Below, piece by piece: positions 1-10,260 of a DNA stretch of 64,000 bases. The translations under genes were made by a program, and so were the position numbers. The notes below the pieces were generated by a model. It was not told where the DNA came from and did not search any database. It saw only the letters and a program-made list of their open reading frames with translations. Positions within the stretch are counted from its first letter, which is position 1; every line of letters begins with the position of its first letter. Source of the DNA: Rhynchopus sp. YZ270_cl-10 (Eukaryota > Euglenozoa > Diplonemea > Diplonemida > Diplonemidae); NCBI GenBank assembly GCA_964035575.1, contig OZ037849.1, positions 930,001 through 994,000 of the forward strand, written 5' to 3'.

Positions 1-1583
1 TTTTTGTCCTCCTGTGGGTTCGGTATTGAGTGACGAAACGCAAAACGTAAAACAACAAGGCACTATTCCAAAATGAACGAAAAAGGGGGCATTTTTTTTT
101 GTCCAAATTCAAAAATAAAGTTCGAAAAAATAAAATGAAAAAGAAGAAGAAAAAAAGCCGACACTGAGTAGAGATCTTTATACCAGGTGGTTAAGTGATT
201 GTTGAGACATCACTTTTGTCAACAAAATAAAAGGAAGCGGCTTCCCCAGACCAGAAGAGGACAATTTTTAGTTCGTCAATGAGATGAAATGATTTTTTGT
301 TCACACTGGAAAAAAAGGAGCCCTACTAGGCTAGCGTTAAGTTTTTGCTGCAACAAAAGCAATTTATTTTCTTCGAAAAAGGTACATTATTTAGCCTTCG
401 GGTGACATATTGAGTACAGATGTTTCCTTCGATGATTCTCAACAAACAACAACAACAAAATGATAATAAAGACAGTCTGAATGGCAACTCCAGTAGGACA
501 AGAAACTTATCGACCAATTAATATCATACTATGCATAAGGACTGAGTCGGGCCGACTCAGCCTGAGTTTTTGGCTGAAGTCGAAGCTGAGTGAGGTCAGT
601 CCAGACTCAGTCTGGAGTATTTATTTTATTCGGGAGTATTTTTCTGCCCAACTCGGGCCGTATGCACAGTATGTAATATTGGCGAGGTTTTGGGTATGGA
701 ATTGGCGACTTTTTTGGTCGCCAATATGATCTTGGCGTACTGTGGACTAAGCCTACTGATTATCAAAACAAACCAACAACACAACACAACACAACCCATC
801 CAATGGAAGAAAGAAAGGCAAAAAAAAAAAAAACACGAAGAGAGCGGACGCTACTCGAGATGGCACTATGTATCAAAAAGAACGGTTTATTTAACCGAGA
901 TTTTTAGATAAGGACTTTGTACGCAACGAATTGGCCCATTGAACCAAGGGCAAAAAAAAATACAACAACAACAAAAAAAAAAACAGAAAAACAAGGGGGG
1001 GGAAAAATATAGTGGAGCTCATCCTCGGGTGTCAACACTATAACCAAGTTTTCAAAAAAAACAAAAAGCAAAGTGTCAAGAAACAGGATTTTTCTGTTTC
1101 CCCGGATGGGATACGAAAACAAAACAAAACAAAACATTTCACGACAAAAAAAAAAGAATCAACACAATTTTGCGACAGCACCCCACCTCTCCACTCCCCC
1201 ACCCACATCCAACAGGTATTTTTTTTTCCCTCCCGGAGCGGGGTACACATTTGAGTAGCTCACCCCACCCCCCCTACACCCCACCCACCCTCCAGAGAGA
1301 TTCCCCCTCTAATCATTTGTTGCGATAATCCATTGTGATCAAAGGTGACTCAGCACGACAGGCTTGGAGTCATCTCATAAGATATTTTTTTTTCTCTCTC
1401 TCTTTCCCCCCCCTCTTTTTCTTTTTCTCAGGCGCCCAATCGTACCTTATCCTTACCTCCCCCAAACCCAACCCCTCTCCCTCTCTCAGTACACTAGGTC
1501 TTCTATTGCAATATTGATTTCCCTTTCTTTTAGGTGACAAAAAAGAAATAGTCTGCGCCCTGCTTTCTTCTCCGCCCTGAAAG
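1..1583. other. Intergenic, repeat modules only
   Basis: No convincing gene is seen. The stretch is A- and T-rich with long homopolymers. It holds two copies of the CGACA/TGTCG hairpin module (about 155-230 and 391-455), one GTGGAG...oligo(A) module (1012-1055) and one degenerate GGTGAC hairpin module (1342-1379). Between 541 and 755 there is a cluster of small perfect stem-loops, for example CTGAGTCGG-G-CCGACTCAG at 541-559. Pyrimidine-rich tracts thicken towards the gene at 1584. Confidence 0.6.
1515..1534 (+). promoter_or_regulatory. Putative trans-splice acceptor
   Basis: A pyrimidine run ending in CTTTCTTTTAG lies 50 nt before the ATG at 1584, and no ATG occurs between them. In kinetoplastids the spliced leader is added at the first AG after such a tract. 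The AG is followed by GTGAC, the same start as the dispersed hairpin modules, so the site may derive from one of them. The assignment is an inference from position. Confidence 0.4.
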
Positions 1584-3302
1584 ATGCAATGCTTGCACAA
1601 CATTCTTTCCCTTGATGACACGCTGAATGAACGGGAATGCAAAAAGCGGACTATGTTCTTTGTTTACAATGTGTTAGCGCTTGTCTTCACAACAGTCAAC
1701 CTTTTATCCTATAGAGCAGCCCCTCTGTCGTCTATGGTAGGCCTCCTGGCGTCCTCCCTCATGCTCCTGGTATCATTGTACGCGATTATAGTCATCTGCT
1801 GTAAACAGCAGCTGAGCACCGCTATGATCGTGACAGTGTTGTATGCAACGTGCGCCGTGATGTTGGCATGGGATCTGCAGTCTCGTACGTTGGCGAGAGC
1901 ATCGTGGCCGTTGTTGGTGGTGGTCGTCGATATGTTGCTCGTCATGCAGGTGCCTGCACGGTTTACTTTGCAGTTGGTTGTTGTAACTGTAATATGGATT
2001 GTTGTGTTGGCGGTCGAAGAAGGGTTTCGTTTTGGTTTGTTTGACCTACCAGGGATGCGGTCGCAGGAAACTCGGCGAGAGTACTTCGAACAGCTTACAG
2101 ATTGTGCTACCCTACCCTGCGCGTCTGGGTTTCCGCCAAAAGGGTTGATTGCAGCGGTGTGCGTCTTCATAACGGACTTTGTGGTGACCAGGGGGTTTGC
2201 GCGCGATGTGCTAAAGGAGCAGCGTTCAATGGAGAGAACCATCAGCATCGTGCAGGAGATTGCGTCGTTGCTTGCAGGGTACGACGTGGAAGGTGTAGCA
2301 GAGATGTTAGAGGCGCACAGAGAGGAGCTGCCAGAGGGGATGATAGGTGCGTTGCGTGGGTTGGAGGAGAATTTGCGGTCGTACAAAGCGTACCTCCCGA
2401 AGACGTGCCTGCCGTTTGAGGAGGACTCTCAGTCGATAGTGAACGGAGAGTTGTCGGGGTCCTTGAGTTCTGGTTCAAGCTTTGTGATGAAGAGCACACC
2501 ACGGTTGGGACTTACCTCGGTGAAAACAACATTATTGACTGTGAACGTGAAGGGCACGTTGCGTTTGATTGAAGAGGACTGTGCACGGTTTTCACAGCTT
2601 TTCACGGCGCTTCTTCTGAAGACGCTAAAGGCATCGGGAACCAACCTCGGCATGGTGGATATGTTCATCGGGGATAGGATACACTGTTCTTTCAACGCCT
2701 CAAAGCAGTGTTTCAGCCACGCCACCTCAGCCCTCCGCACCGCAGCCACCATGCGAGGTTCCACCCTCTCCTCCCAAGCAAACATCGGTGTTGCAACAGG
2801 AAAGGTGCTGCGTGGTGACATGGGGTGTGACGTGATGCGCCGCTTCAGCATGGTCGGACCCTTGGTACGTGATGTGCACGGAATGGAGCGGGCTGGACGT
2901 ATCTTTGGCTGCGACGTGCTCTGCAACCGCCTCTGCTTCAGCGAAGCTGAGTGTGAACACGACCTGCGTCTGATTCCTTGCAAGGTGGAGGTTGCGGCTG
3001 ACTGCGAACCCGAGACTGTTGCAGAACTACTAATCCCCGACGAACTGGAAGGTGTCACAGCAGTAGACGAGTGGATGTACATGATCGGTGGCAAGAAGGA
3101 GTGGGAGGAGTACAATTTTACAGTCCGCAAGTACCTCAGGGGCGAAGCGTCGGCAGAAGCAGTCGACAACGCAGCCTTAAGCGGCGAGTGTGCACGTGTC
3201 CCAACCAACGTTTCCCCTGGAAACGTAAAAGGAAACGTTCTGCGACTCCATCAGAACGTCGCAGAGCACACAAGAGTATGGAAGGTGTCCCTCTCGCAGT
3301 AG
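1584..3302 (+). CDS. Six-span membrane protein with class III cyclase-like domain
   Basis: The frame encodes 572 residues. The start is the first ATG after the likely splice acceptor. Six hydrophobic spans can be seen at about residues 24-44, 50-72, 79-96, 105-123, 127-145 and 186-206. A cytoplasmic linker follows (EENLRSYKAYLP near 255), then a C-terminal domain from about 310 resembling adenylate/guanylate cyclase catalytic domains. It carries MFIGD (360-364), matching the family's IGD motif, and IGVATGKVLRGDMG (401-414) with the following FSMVGP. The first metal-binding Asp, normally in a FADIVGF-like strand, is not obvious: the aligned strand reads LTVNVKGTLRL. The domain may therefore be catalytically weak or purely structural. 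Role inferred: membrane-bound sensor or cyclic-nucleotide signalling relative. It stands alone, about 3.8 kb from the next gene on the same strand. Confidence 0.85.
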   Translation: MQCLHNILSLDDTLNERECKKRTMFFVYNVLALVFTTVNLLSYRAAPLSSMVGLLASSLMLLVSLYAIIVICCKQQLSTAMIVTVLYATCAVMLAWDLQSRTLARASWPLLVVVVDMLLVMQVPARFTLQLVVVTVIWIVVLAVEEGFRFGLFDLPGMRSQETRREYFEQLTDCATLPCASGFPPKGLIAAVCVFITDFVVTRGFARDVLKEQRSMERTISIVQEIASLLAGYDVEGVAEMLEAHREELPEGMIGALRGLEENLRSYKAYLPKTCLPFEEDSQSIVNGELSGSLSSGSSFVMKSTPRLGLTSVKTTLLTVNVKGTLRLIEEDCARFSQLFTALLLKTLKASGTNLGMVDMFIGDRIHCSFNASKQCFSHATSALRTAATMRGSTLSSQANIGVATGKVLRGDMGCDVMRRFSMVGPLVRDVHGMERAGRIFGCDVLCNRLCFSEAECEHDLRLIPCKVEVAADCEPETVAELLIPDELEGVTAVDEWMYMIGGKKEWEEYNFTVRKYLRGEASAEAVDNAALSGECARVPTNVSPGNVKGNVLRLHQNVAEHTRVWKVSLSQ

Positions 3303-3427
3303 GCCCTACGCGAGGATGTGTGTGCAATTCAGGTTTACTCCAGGGGATGACTTTTTGGTTTGTTTTGTTTTGTTTTCGGTTTTTTTCGGATCTTTCGATT
3401 GAAAATTATATCTTAATCTTTTTTCGG

Positions 3428-3463
3428 AAGGTGGCTAAGCATGAGAGGCTTAGATTCATCTTA
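3428..3463 (+). repeat. Family A hairpin module (representative)
   Basis: Consensus AAGGTGACTAAGC, a loop of about 7 nt (ACGAGAG), then GCTTAGGATCATCTT. CTAAGC pairs with GCTTAG, and AAGGTGA pairs with TCATCTT through one G-U. A T-rich tract with AAG often precedes it and TATAAACTTTT often follows. Full or partial copies begin at 1342, 3428, 4512, 10178, 16041, 16513, 21798, 21909, 22656, 24901, 24943, 25502, 26011, 26351, 26431, 30884, 31501, 33220, 34470, 36621, 36774, 37949, 38298, 40154, 40410, 41078, 41445, 41500, 44381, 45899, 45946, 46446, 47192, 48968, 53993, 54734, 62140, 62433 and 62723. All are on the + strand. Function unknown. Confidence 0.85.
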
Positions 3464-4290
3464 CTTTTCTTTCTTTAATACTGTCTTTATCAAATATGTT
3501 ACGTTGTATCCTATTCATGCTTTGTGTTGACAGAAACAGAGATACGGCGTCCAGCCAGAGTCTAAGGGTCTGTCACTATTTAGGGGAAAGGGAGGGAGAT
3601 GGCTGTGTATTCTGAAGTGTTTTCCCGCCAGAATACAGCCACGGGGGGGAGGGGATGGTGTCAATCTTTTAAACCATTAACAGCGGTTCTTGTTTGTTTT
3701 GTTCTGACCATTTATACTTCCTCTTTTGTTTGTTTCTTTGAGTTCGAAACCAATCTACAGAAAGTTTCAATTTATGCAAGGAAACAGTTTATTTTTCCCC
3801 TTTCACATTTTTTGCAACAATGAATTTAAAAAAGATGGGTTGTTGTTGTTTTTTTATACACTTCCCTAATGCTTTCAAATTTTTATTTGAAAGTGTATGA
3901 ATTTGTTTGTTTGTCTCTTTCTCACCCAATCCCCTCTAACTATTTCATTCCAAAATGACTGAAACACACGGAGTTTAAGATTTCATCTTGCCCCCTCACG
4001 CAAGGCGAAGACCATCTCTCAAGGCAAAAATTCCATTTTTTTGTTTTATTTGCTCCAACACATCAACCTGTTCAAAAAGACATATGGTGGTGCTCATCCT
4101 CGGGTCGATACTAATGCGCGCTAATGCAAGCTGCAAAAATAATGCAAAACAACCCAATCAGTCTACACTAATACAACCAAAGCTATCAAAAAGAAGTAAA
4201 AAAAAGCGAGGGGACTTGAAACGTTACATGAGTCCAGGGCTGCGGAGGGGAGGGGAGGGGAGGGGAGGGGGTTTTACGCACACTACTTTT

Positions 4291-4380
4291 GTGAGCAAAA
4301 GTGTCACATCATTACCCAACCGTGCTCCGCAACACCACCACCCAACAGGTAAGAGATGGTGTGTGTGGAAGCGCCAACGT
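4291..4380 (+). repeat. Family D 95-bp dispersed repeat, copy 1
   Basis: It shares with 5191-5290 and 25669-25770 the core CCAACCGTGCTCCGCAAC, then CACCACCCA, a GAGAGAT(G/A)(G/T)TGT segment and GTGGAAGCG(T/C)CAACG. A fourth copy, in reverse orientation, is at 52710-52790. CACCA and TGGTG in the middle can pair into a stem. It shows no coding capacity, and no target duplication was found. Confidence 0.75.
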
Positions 4381-4597
4381 TCTTCGTCAATATTCTTCTT
4401 TTTTTTTGTTGCACGATGTTTTTTTGATGCAACCCTAATTTTTTTTTTTTTTGTTCTTTTTTTTTGTTATTCCAAAGAAATTGTGAGCGAATCGCAATGC
4501 TTTTTGTTTAATAGGTGACACTGTGAGGCTCCTGTTCATCTGGCCAACTTTTTCTCCAGTGTCTCGAGATGAAAGAAAAAAACGCGCATTTTATTTG

Positions 4598-4756
4598 GTG
4601 TGGCTGAACGGGAGGCGGGGCGCAAAGTGCGGAAAAGTGCGAATCAGCCCTCGAAAACCAACTTTTGGTCTGGTTTGTAAAAATATAACACTGGTGGAAT
4701 GCTTCTCAGTACACATAAGTGCGCAAGAAGTGCGAATCGCCCCCCTTCAGCCACAC
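4598..4756. mobile_element. Small terminal-inverted-repeat element
   Basis: The left end GTGTGGCTGAACGGGAGGCG is mirrored at the right end (reverse complement GTGTGGCTGAAGGGGGGCG). The sequence TATTT lies just outside both ends, separated by one extra G on the left, and could be a target duplication. At 159 bp it has no coding capacity. The superfamily cannot be assigned. Confidence 0.5.
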
Positions 4757-5190
4757 TATTTATGATGTCTTTTTTTTTTGAAAGCTTCAAGGTGTGAAAA
4801 GATATGCCTAAAACTTTGACTGCCATCACCAGACAGACAAAGATAAGCATTCACATTAGGGTATGCCTGGCAGGCTTTGCACAGCAGAAGCAGAGCGCTT
4901 TGTTCTGCGCGAGCACTGCCAGGACACCCACACCCACACCGGCGGAAATATGCCACACTGCTTCGCAGCGTTTTTCTTTTTTCTTTTTTCTTTTTTTTAA
5001 AACTGCCCAGACTAGCAATCTGTTGTTCGTGTCAAGCACCTATCACACAAATGGGGAACCCCCTTCTCTTTTAGGTGACTATGCAAATAAGTTCAAATGT
5101 CATTCGATTTAGTGAGCGAGTGTTCCCTATCGTGTCAGATGCACTGTGGGGCATGTTCATCTTTTAACTTCCTTTTTTACTACTTTTTGT

Positions 5191-5290
5191 TGAGCGGAAA
5201 GTGCCGCATCGTTCACCCACCCAACCGTGCTCCGCAACACCACCACCCAACAAGGGGAGAGATGGTGTGGAAGCGTCAACGCGTCAAAAC
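5191..5290 (+). repeat. Family D repeat, copy 2
   Basis: Best-preserved member of the 95-bp family. It starts TGAGCGGAAAGTG and ends near GCGTCAACGCGTCAAAAC. See the copy at 4291-4380 for the shared core. Confidence 0.75.
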
Positions 5291-5433
5291 AATTTTGAGG
5301 CAGGTGTGCACAGAGGGGCACACCCTTTTAAAATTTCTTATTACATCACACCCCAAACGTAAGCTTCCATGTTCAAACAGGTGTGGGTATATTTTAAAAA
5401 ATTGTTTTTTTTTCTTTTTCTTTTTCTTTTTTC

Positions 5434-5488
5434 AGTGTCCTGCTTCCGCCGATGAACGGTGAGGCGTTTTGCACTTTTCCACTTCTTT
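5434..5488 (+). repeat. Family I module (representative)
   Basis: A pyrimidine tract ending in CAG is followed by TGTCCTGCTTCCGCCGATG, a short hairpin, GCGTTTTGCACTTT and CAACTTCACTTT-like sequence. Other copies are near 22287-22340, 25116-25160, 36703-36750, 45061-45110 and 47506-47545, with partial ones near 26247-26283 and 36868-36894. All are on the + strand. In several copies the hairpin stem differs but still pairs, for example CGCC/GGCG at 45070 and CGTT/AACG at 47515. Confidence 0.65.
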
Positions 5489-5492
5489 TTTA

Positions 5493-5611
5493 CAGTAACA
5501 CAACAAACATCGGTGGGGTAAAAACCCTCCTTAGAGTTTTGAAATCCCAAAATCCACCTTAGTTTTTACCCCACCTATATTTTTACCCCACCGGTGTTTG
5601 TTGTCTTACTG
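5493..5611. mobile_element. TA-flanked MITE (mariner-like ends)
   Basis: TA (5491-5492) and TA (5612-5613) flank a 119-bp unit. Its ends read CAGTAACACAACAAACATCG on the left and, as reverse complement, CAGTAAGACAACAAACACCG on the right, then continue into GGTGGGGTAAAAA on both sides. The TA duplication and the CAGT terminus fit the Tc1/mariner superfamily. There is no coding sequence. Related sequence, partly duplicated, lies at 61826-62112. Confidence 0.85.
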
Positions 5612-6317
5612 TATCTCCCCTTCCACGCAGTGTTATCAGAAACCCGAATAATATAGCCAACGTTTTTATCGCTGATACCACGACTATTTGCTCCCTCCCC
5701 TTTAAAATCACCTGCGCCAAATCCAGTTCTCACCAACACTGTTTTTGGCTGCGTTCAACGAAAAATAATCTTCCCCTTTCCTCGTCATCAGGTGGCGATC
5801 GTAAAAGCGTAAAAATTGGGTTTTTCTAAGAAAGCAATAAACACTCAGATAAGTGTACCCTGAAGTGTTTTCATTGTTGCTGTTTGTTTAGTTCAAATAT
5901 CCGGACGGTGGACAAACAGCAATATTTCAATAACCGTCGCACAGATAACGACTGTAGAATAACCTGCTACGAGATGTGTGTGATGTGTGTTTAGGCACTT
6001 CATCACATTTGTCACCCAACGCTTTCTTTCCCCCCTCCCCTTCCCTCCCCTTCCCTCCCCTTCCCTCTCCCTCGTTCAGCTCGTTTCCCTTCACCCGTTT
6101 TCTTTCTAGGATGATAATCAACGCTCGGTGCTATAATGTTATGAATAAAAGCGTTTCTCCCACCCCCCTTTTTTTCGGTGAAATACTCAAAACAAAGTCT
6201 CCTCCCTCCGTGCGCAGTGCTCTCGCCAAAAAAAAAAAAAAATGTGAAATCTGTGAAGAAATAAAAGTTACTTACGGGGTTGAGGATGATCTGCGTCTAT
6301 ACCTTCTGTAGTACATA

Positions 6318-6388
6318 GGCTTCGGCCGACATTGAGTACAGATCGTTATACCAGTAGGTATAACGTGATTGTCGATACAACAAAAAAT
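6318..6388 (+). repeat. Family C hairpin module (representative)
   Basis: The layout is TTCGG.CGACATTGAGTACA, GATC, a variable hairpin, GTGATTGTCGACACAACAAA, then oligo(A). The outer CGACA pairs with TGTCG. Here the inner hairpin is CGTTATACC-AGTA-GGTATAACG. Copies are at about 155-230, 391-455, 6318-6388, 28990-29055, 33551-33610, 44227-44305, 44778-44840, 53510-53560 and a diverged one at 39694-39757, all on the + strand. The inner stems differ in sequence and length but mostly still pair. Confidence 0.8.
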
Positions 6389-7035
6389 CCTTGAAATGAG
6401 AGCCTGTTACGTCCACGATGCATGTTGCCATCGATCATAGCCATGCCGTGTTTGAAGTATTTGCAATCATTGCAATCATATGCACTCCTCCAACAACACC
6501 TTAAGCGAAAAGGGAAGAAGACCCCAGTTGAAACCTCATGCCACAGACATGATTCACCGTGTATCTGCAATGATCCCCCGTTCATCTGACCGATGAGTGT
6601 TATCGGGTAGAAAGCATATCAGATGTAAACCACGAAATGGATGCAGGGACAATGGTTCCGATTGACCCTCTGGTCACGCACCAAGGGGAGCACTTTTAAC
6701 AGAAGGAGAGGGATCTGTATTTTCACGCAACATTCAACCCACCACCCACACACAGCATTTCACATCTAAACACAAAAAAAAAACACACACAAAAAAAACC
6801 CCCCTCCCACCCCCCTTTCCCCCTTCACGTTTCCTCTCAACCACCTGCCTCCCTTTTATTGATCTACTTAACATTCTGATTTCCTTTTTACTGATCCCCT
6901 GACATATTTTTTTTTGCCCCCTTTTTATCGCATATATTTTAACCCCCTTCCCCTTCCCCTTTTGTGTGTATTTTTTCCTTTTTTTTTAAACTACCGTTTA
7001 TTTAGACCTTCTTTTAAGAGGGCTTTCGTTACCCC

Positions 7036-7100
7036 ACCCTCTCTCTCTCTCTCTCACCCCCCGCATCTTTCTTCTCCTTTCCTTCTAAAAACCTTCCCAG
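7036..7100 (+). promoter_or_regulatory. Pyrimidine tract and possible trans-splice acceptor
   Basis: A long CT-rich tract ends in CCTTCCCAG two bases before the ATG at 7103. An alternative AG after an earlier T-rich tract lies at about 7016, with no ATG between it and 7103. Either could receive a spliced leader. The choice cannot be made from sequence. Confidence 0.4.
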
Positions 7101-7102
7101 CA

Positions 7103-8050
7103 ATGGCAGGGTTCGCCGTGGCGCCTGCGGTGGAGAAGAAGAACGTCGCACATGGTGCTGTGTCTTCGGGGCACACACACCACACCAACACGAACACCAC
7201 CACCACCATCACCACCACCAATGTTACCTCTGCCGCTACAGCGCACCACCAACACAACACCACCGACCCCGCCACCAAGGCTAAGGCACCAACCAACCGC
7301 CGCCGTGAGCGCCGTCGCAAATCCGACTCTGACGAAGCCAGCCGTGCCGACCTCAGCCCCGTCGCCCAAGCACAACGCGAAGCTGCCCGCATCAAATACC
7401 ACTGCAACACTATCACCGGGACCGCACCGCCATGCGCACACAACTCATGGGACAACGTCCGGGTGATCAAGAAGCAGGTCACCCTGCGGTGCCGTGAATG
7501 CCAGGTACAATGGCGTGCGCAGGTGGATGCTGCGTGGAGAAGCAGAAAATGCTCCGTTTTCCAGCAGCCTTCAGGGTGCCCTTACGGCGCTGCGTGCACC
7601 AAGATTCATATGCACGCAAAGAAGCTGTCGATGGGGGAGCGTGTTCTGCAGCAGCTTCGTCCGGTGATCTCTGATATGCCTGTTGTGGAGGAGGCAGCAA
7701 CCCCGCCAAGCCCGTCGGTCAACCTGACGTCGTTCTTGCTTCCGAAGGTGAGCTCGATGTTTGAGAACAATGGCGTGTCGGCGCATCTCCCTACGCCATC
7801 CACAACTGAGTCGAATCTGTCAGAGTTTACCACAGAAGACACAGCAGAGTGTGTCAGAGGAGGCGGCGGACACATCGAGGTCGACAGCGCAAGCGACTGC
7901 CGCTCCGTGCTCTCCAGCCTCCAGTGGATGCTCAAGGGGGGGAACGGCGGTGGCTCCGCTGCTTCCTCCTCCTCAACATACAGCACCCCAGTGGACCCGG
8001 AGGACACAAGAGACCTGGAGGACCTGCTGCCTCCCATGCTCCTTGACTAA
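7103..8050 (+). CDS. CCCH zinc-finger protein, probable RNA-binding regulator
   Basis: The frame encodes 315 residues. The ATG at 7103 is the first one after the pyrimidine tract; an upstream extension of the frame lacks an ATG and is low-complexity. The N-terminus is rich in His, Thr and Ala (HTHHTNTNTTTTITTTN) and is followed by a basic RRRERRRK patch near residues 68-77. The central part holds paired cysteines (C101, C111, C130, C133) next to WRAQVDAAWRSRK, then a canonical C-x8-C-x5-C-x3-H finger (C150, C159, C165, H169). The C-terminal part is Ser- and Gly-rich with an acidic end (EDTRDLEDLLPP). Kinetoplastids use many such proteins to control mRNA stability and translation, so that role is inferred. 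Coding sequence is GC-rich compared with its flanks. Confidence 0.85.
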   Translation: MAGFAVAPAVEKKNVAHGAVSSGHTHHTNTNTTTTITTTNVTSAATAHHQHNTTDPATKAKAPTNRRRERRRKSDSDEASRADLSPVAQAQREAARIKYHCNTITGTAPPCAHNSWDNVRVIKKQVTLRCRECQVQWRAQVDAAWRSRKCSVFQQPSGCPYGAACTKIHMHAKKLSMGERVLQQLRPVISDMPVVEEAATPPSPSVNLTSFLLPKVSSMFENNGVSAHLPTPSTTESNLSEFTTEDTAECVRGGGGHIEVDSASDCRSVLSSLQWMLKGGNGGGSAASSSSTYSTPVDPEDTRDLEDLLPPMLLD

Positions 8051-8482
8051 AAAACGAAAAAAATAAAAAATGCGAATTTTTTAAAAAACGGGAAGAACGG
8101 AAAGAAAAAAAACGAAAAAAAAGCTCAAAAAAAATATGGTAAAATAAAAGACGTGGTGGAGAGTGTTTTATTTTTATTTCAGGTTTGTCTAAATGAAGAG
8201 AGGCGTTTGAAAAGAAAGGGGACGGTGAAAGGTAAACGGCTTGATTTTTTGTATTTTTACGTTGTGGTTTTCACTGTTGGCTTACAACGGTGAAACCAGA
8301 AGGGAAAACACAAAGTCAAATCATTTACTTTACCGTCGTGTAGTGAAAAAAGACATTCTCAGCGTATGCGATGAAAATGACCAAAGTTTTCAAAATATTG
8401 TTAGTCGTAACTCTTTTGAGGTTGAACTCACGGTTTGTCATATTTCATATGGGAGGGACGCCCGCTCCGGTCATTGTTTTTG

Positions 8483-8519
<37 letters not shown>

Positions 8520-8634
8520 TTCTCTTCTTTTCTTTTGGCAAACTACTACTAAGTTTTCCTATCTCCAAACACCCTTCCCCAGCCCCCTCACTTATTCCCA
8601 TTCCTCAGTGATCGCTGTCGAAAAAGAAAATTTC

Positions 8635-8678
<44 letters not shown>

Positions 8679-9159
8679 TCGTATTTTTTCCAAATCCCCA
8701 AAGGTATTCATGTGACAAAAAAAGCTGTTCATGATTTATACCAGAGCGCACAATCATTCGTTGTTACGAGCTCTGCTGAGACCAATGTGATATCAAAAAT
8801 AAATGAAAAAAAAAAAATATATTGTTTTACAAAAAACAAAGAAACAAAATACAATTGGAATGATCTTTTTTTTTCTTTGCGATGTTTTTACGCGCTTCAA
8901 CACTTGATGCGTGGGAAAACACTTTGCCTTTATTTTATATTATTTTTTTGAAATATTCGGCTCGTATTGTGGTGTACCCTTCATGTCAGTATCGCTTTAA
9001 AAAGCTTCTGTCATTGGATACTCGTTAATGGCCAGATCACTCTTTTTTTTCTATTTTATTTCAACGTTTTTCTTCTTTTTCTTCTTTGTTTGTTTGTATT
9101 TTTTATTTTTTCTTTGTGCTCTGTACACTTCTTTTTGAGAAGATTTTTTCCGCTTCTGT

Positions 9160-9198
<39 letters not shown>

Positions 9199-10260
9199 AA
9201 CAAAGATAACTTACATTCCTCCCTTCCTTCCTCCCTCGCTCTTTCCGAAAATATGCCACGTCAAATCCCATTCGCCACCCATAACATAATTTCGGTATAC
9301 ACAAATGCCAAAGAAAAAAAAAAATCTCTCCTATCAACCCTTTGTACGCTTCTCAAACGAGTTGTTACTGTACTATTTTTGATGACTAAGGAGGGTCGTC
9401 AGACCCTGGCCCCGTGAGATTTTTTTTATTTTTTTAAAAAAGGGCGGAGGATTAGCGGCCGAAACCTACAAAACAAAAAAATCCAAACTTGCAAAAAATA
9501 ATTTTAAAAAAAAGCCTGTTCTTAGTTCTGGGATTGTGGACGAGTCGTAATCTCAAACAAAAAGTAACGCACCCTTTCTCTTGGACTTTGATGTCTGCAA
9601 AATTTAGAAAAAAAAAAACAAACCCGAAAAAAGAGAAAATTGCAAAGCAAGAACAATCCCCCCAAAAAAACCAAAACAAACTTCAGAAAACCCATTCAAA
9701 CCACCCCCCTTTTTTTTTTCTTGTCTATGTGCGCAAAGAAGAGATTATTTTACTGAAGTTTCCCTCCCCTTTTCCCCCCGAACTTTTTTTTCTTCCCGTT
9801 CTCTCTTTCCCTTCCCCCCCCCTTCACCCTCTCTTCCCCACAACTCCACACAAACAAAAAAAAAAAACAAAAATGTGCAGACACGTGACTCTCACGTATT
9901 GCAATCGTTTTTCCAGCATCCCTCCTTTCGTCGTAAGAAGGTGGTTTGTGCGCTTTTAGGGCGGGCATTCCTCATTTACAAGATTTTTTTTTTTTCTTTT
10001 TTTCTTTTTTTCTTTTTTGTGTTTTTTTTTTTTTTTCCTCCCCCCTTCGTTCCCTCCACGAATTTCGCTTATTTTTTACCCCCTTCTTCTGGGCTTCTCG
10101 TGCTCATATTGTCTTCGCTTTATTCATCTTGCTTTCTCTGTGATTTTTTTTTTTTTAAATATTTTCCCTCCTTTTTTAAGGTGAGTAAGCCACGAGGCTT
10201 GCGTCATCTTACCAAAATTTATTTGTTTTCTGCATTTTTGCTTTTGTTTCCCCCCCCTCC
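8051..10260. other. Intergenic, homopolymer-rich
   Basis: No gene is seen. There are very long T runs (8487-8518, 8640-8675) and an A run (9161-9195). A family J element lies at 8219-8341. A segment at 9520-9620 (GAGTCGTAATCTCAAACA, AGTAACGCACCCTTTCT) recurs at 55378-55470. A family A hairpin is at 10178-10210. Confidence 0.55.
8219..8341. mobile_element. Family J small inverted-repeat element
   Basis: The ends are GACGGTGAAAGGTAAA on the left and TTTACTTTACCGTCGTG on the right, which are imperfect inverted repeats. An internal hairpin TTTCACTGTTG-GCTTA-CAACGGTGAAA is present. Related copies lie at 30314-30443 and 51873-52460 (the latter interrupted). A larger relative with the same CACGACGGTGAAGT terminus lies at 39350-39616. 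Confidence 0.6.

Larger units (their letters stand above)
3303..7102. other. Intergenic, repeat-rich
   Basis: No host gene is seen in this 3.8-kb stretch. It contains a hairpin module (3428-3463), a short inverted repeat at 3600-3645 (GGCTGT...ACAGCC arms), a GTGGTGCTCATCC module (4086-4125), a tandem GGGGA run near 4235-4271, two copies of a 95-bp repeat (4291-4380, 5191-5290), two small inverted-repeat elements (4598-4756, 5493-5611) and one CGACA-type hairpin module (6318-6388). The rest is homopolymer-rich sequence without recognisable content. Confidence 0.6.

Noticed and set aside
6914-7102. Upstream extension of the CCCH gene (63 more residues)
   Set aside because: It has no ATG, is encoded by the pyrimidine tract expected to be removed by trans-splicing, and is low-complexity.
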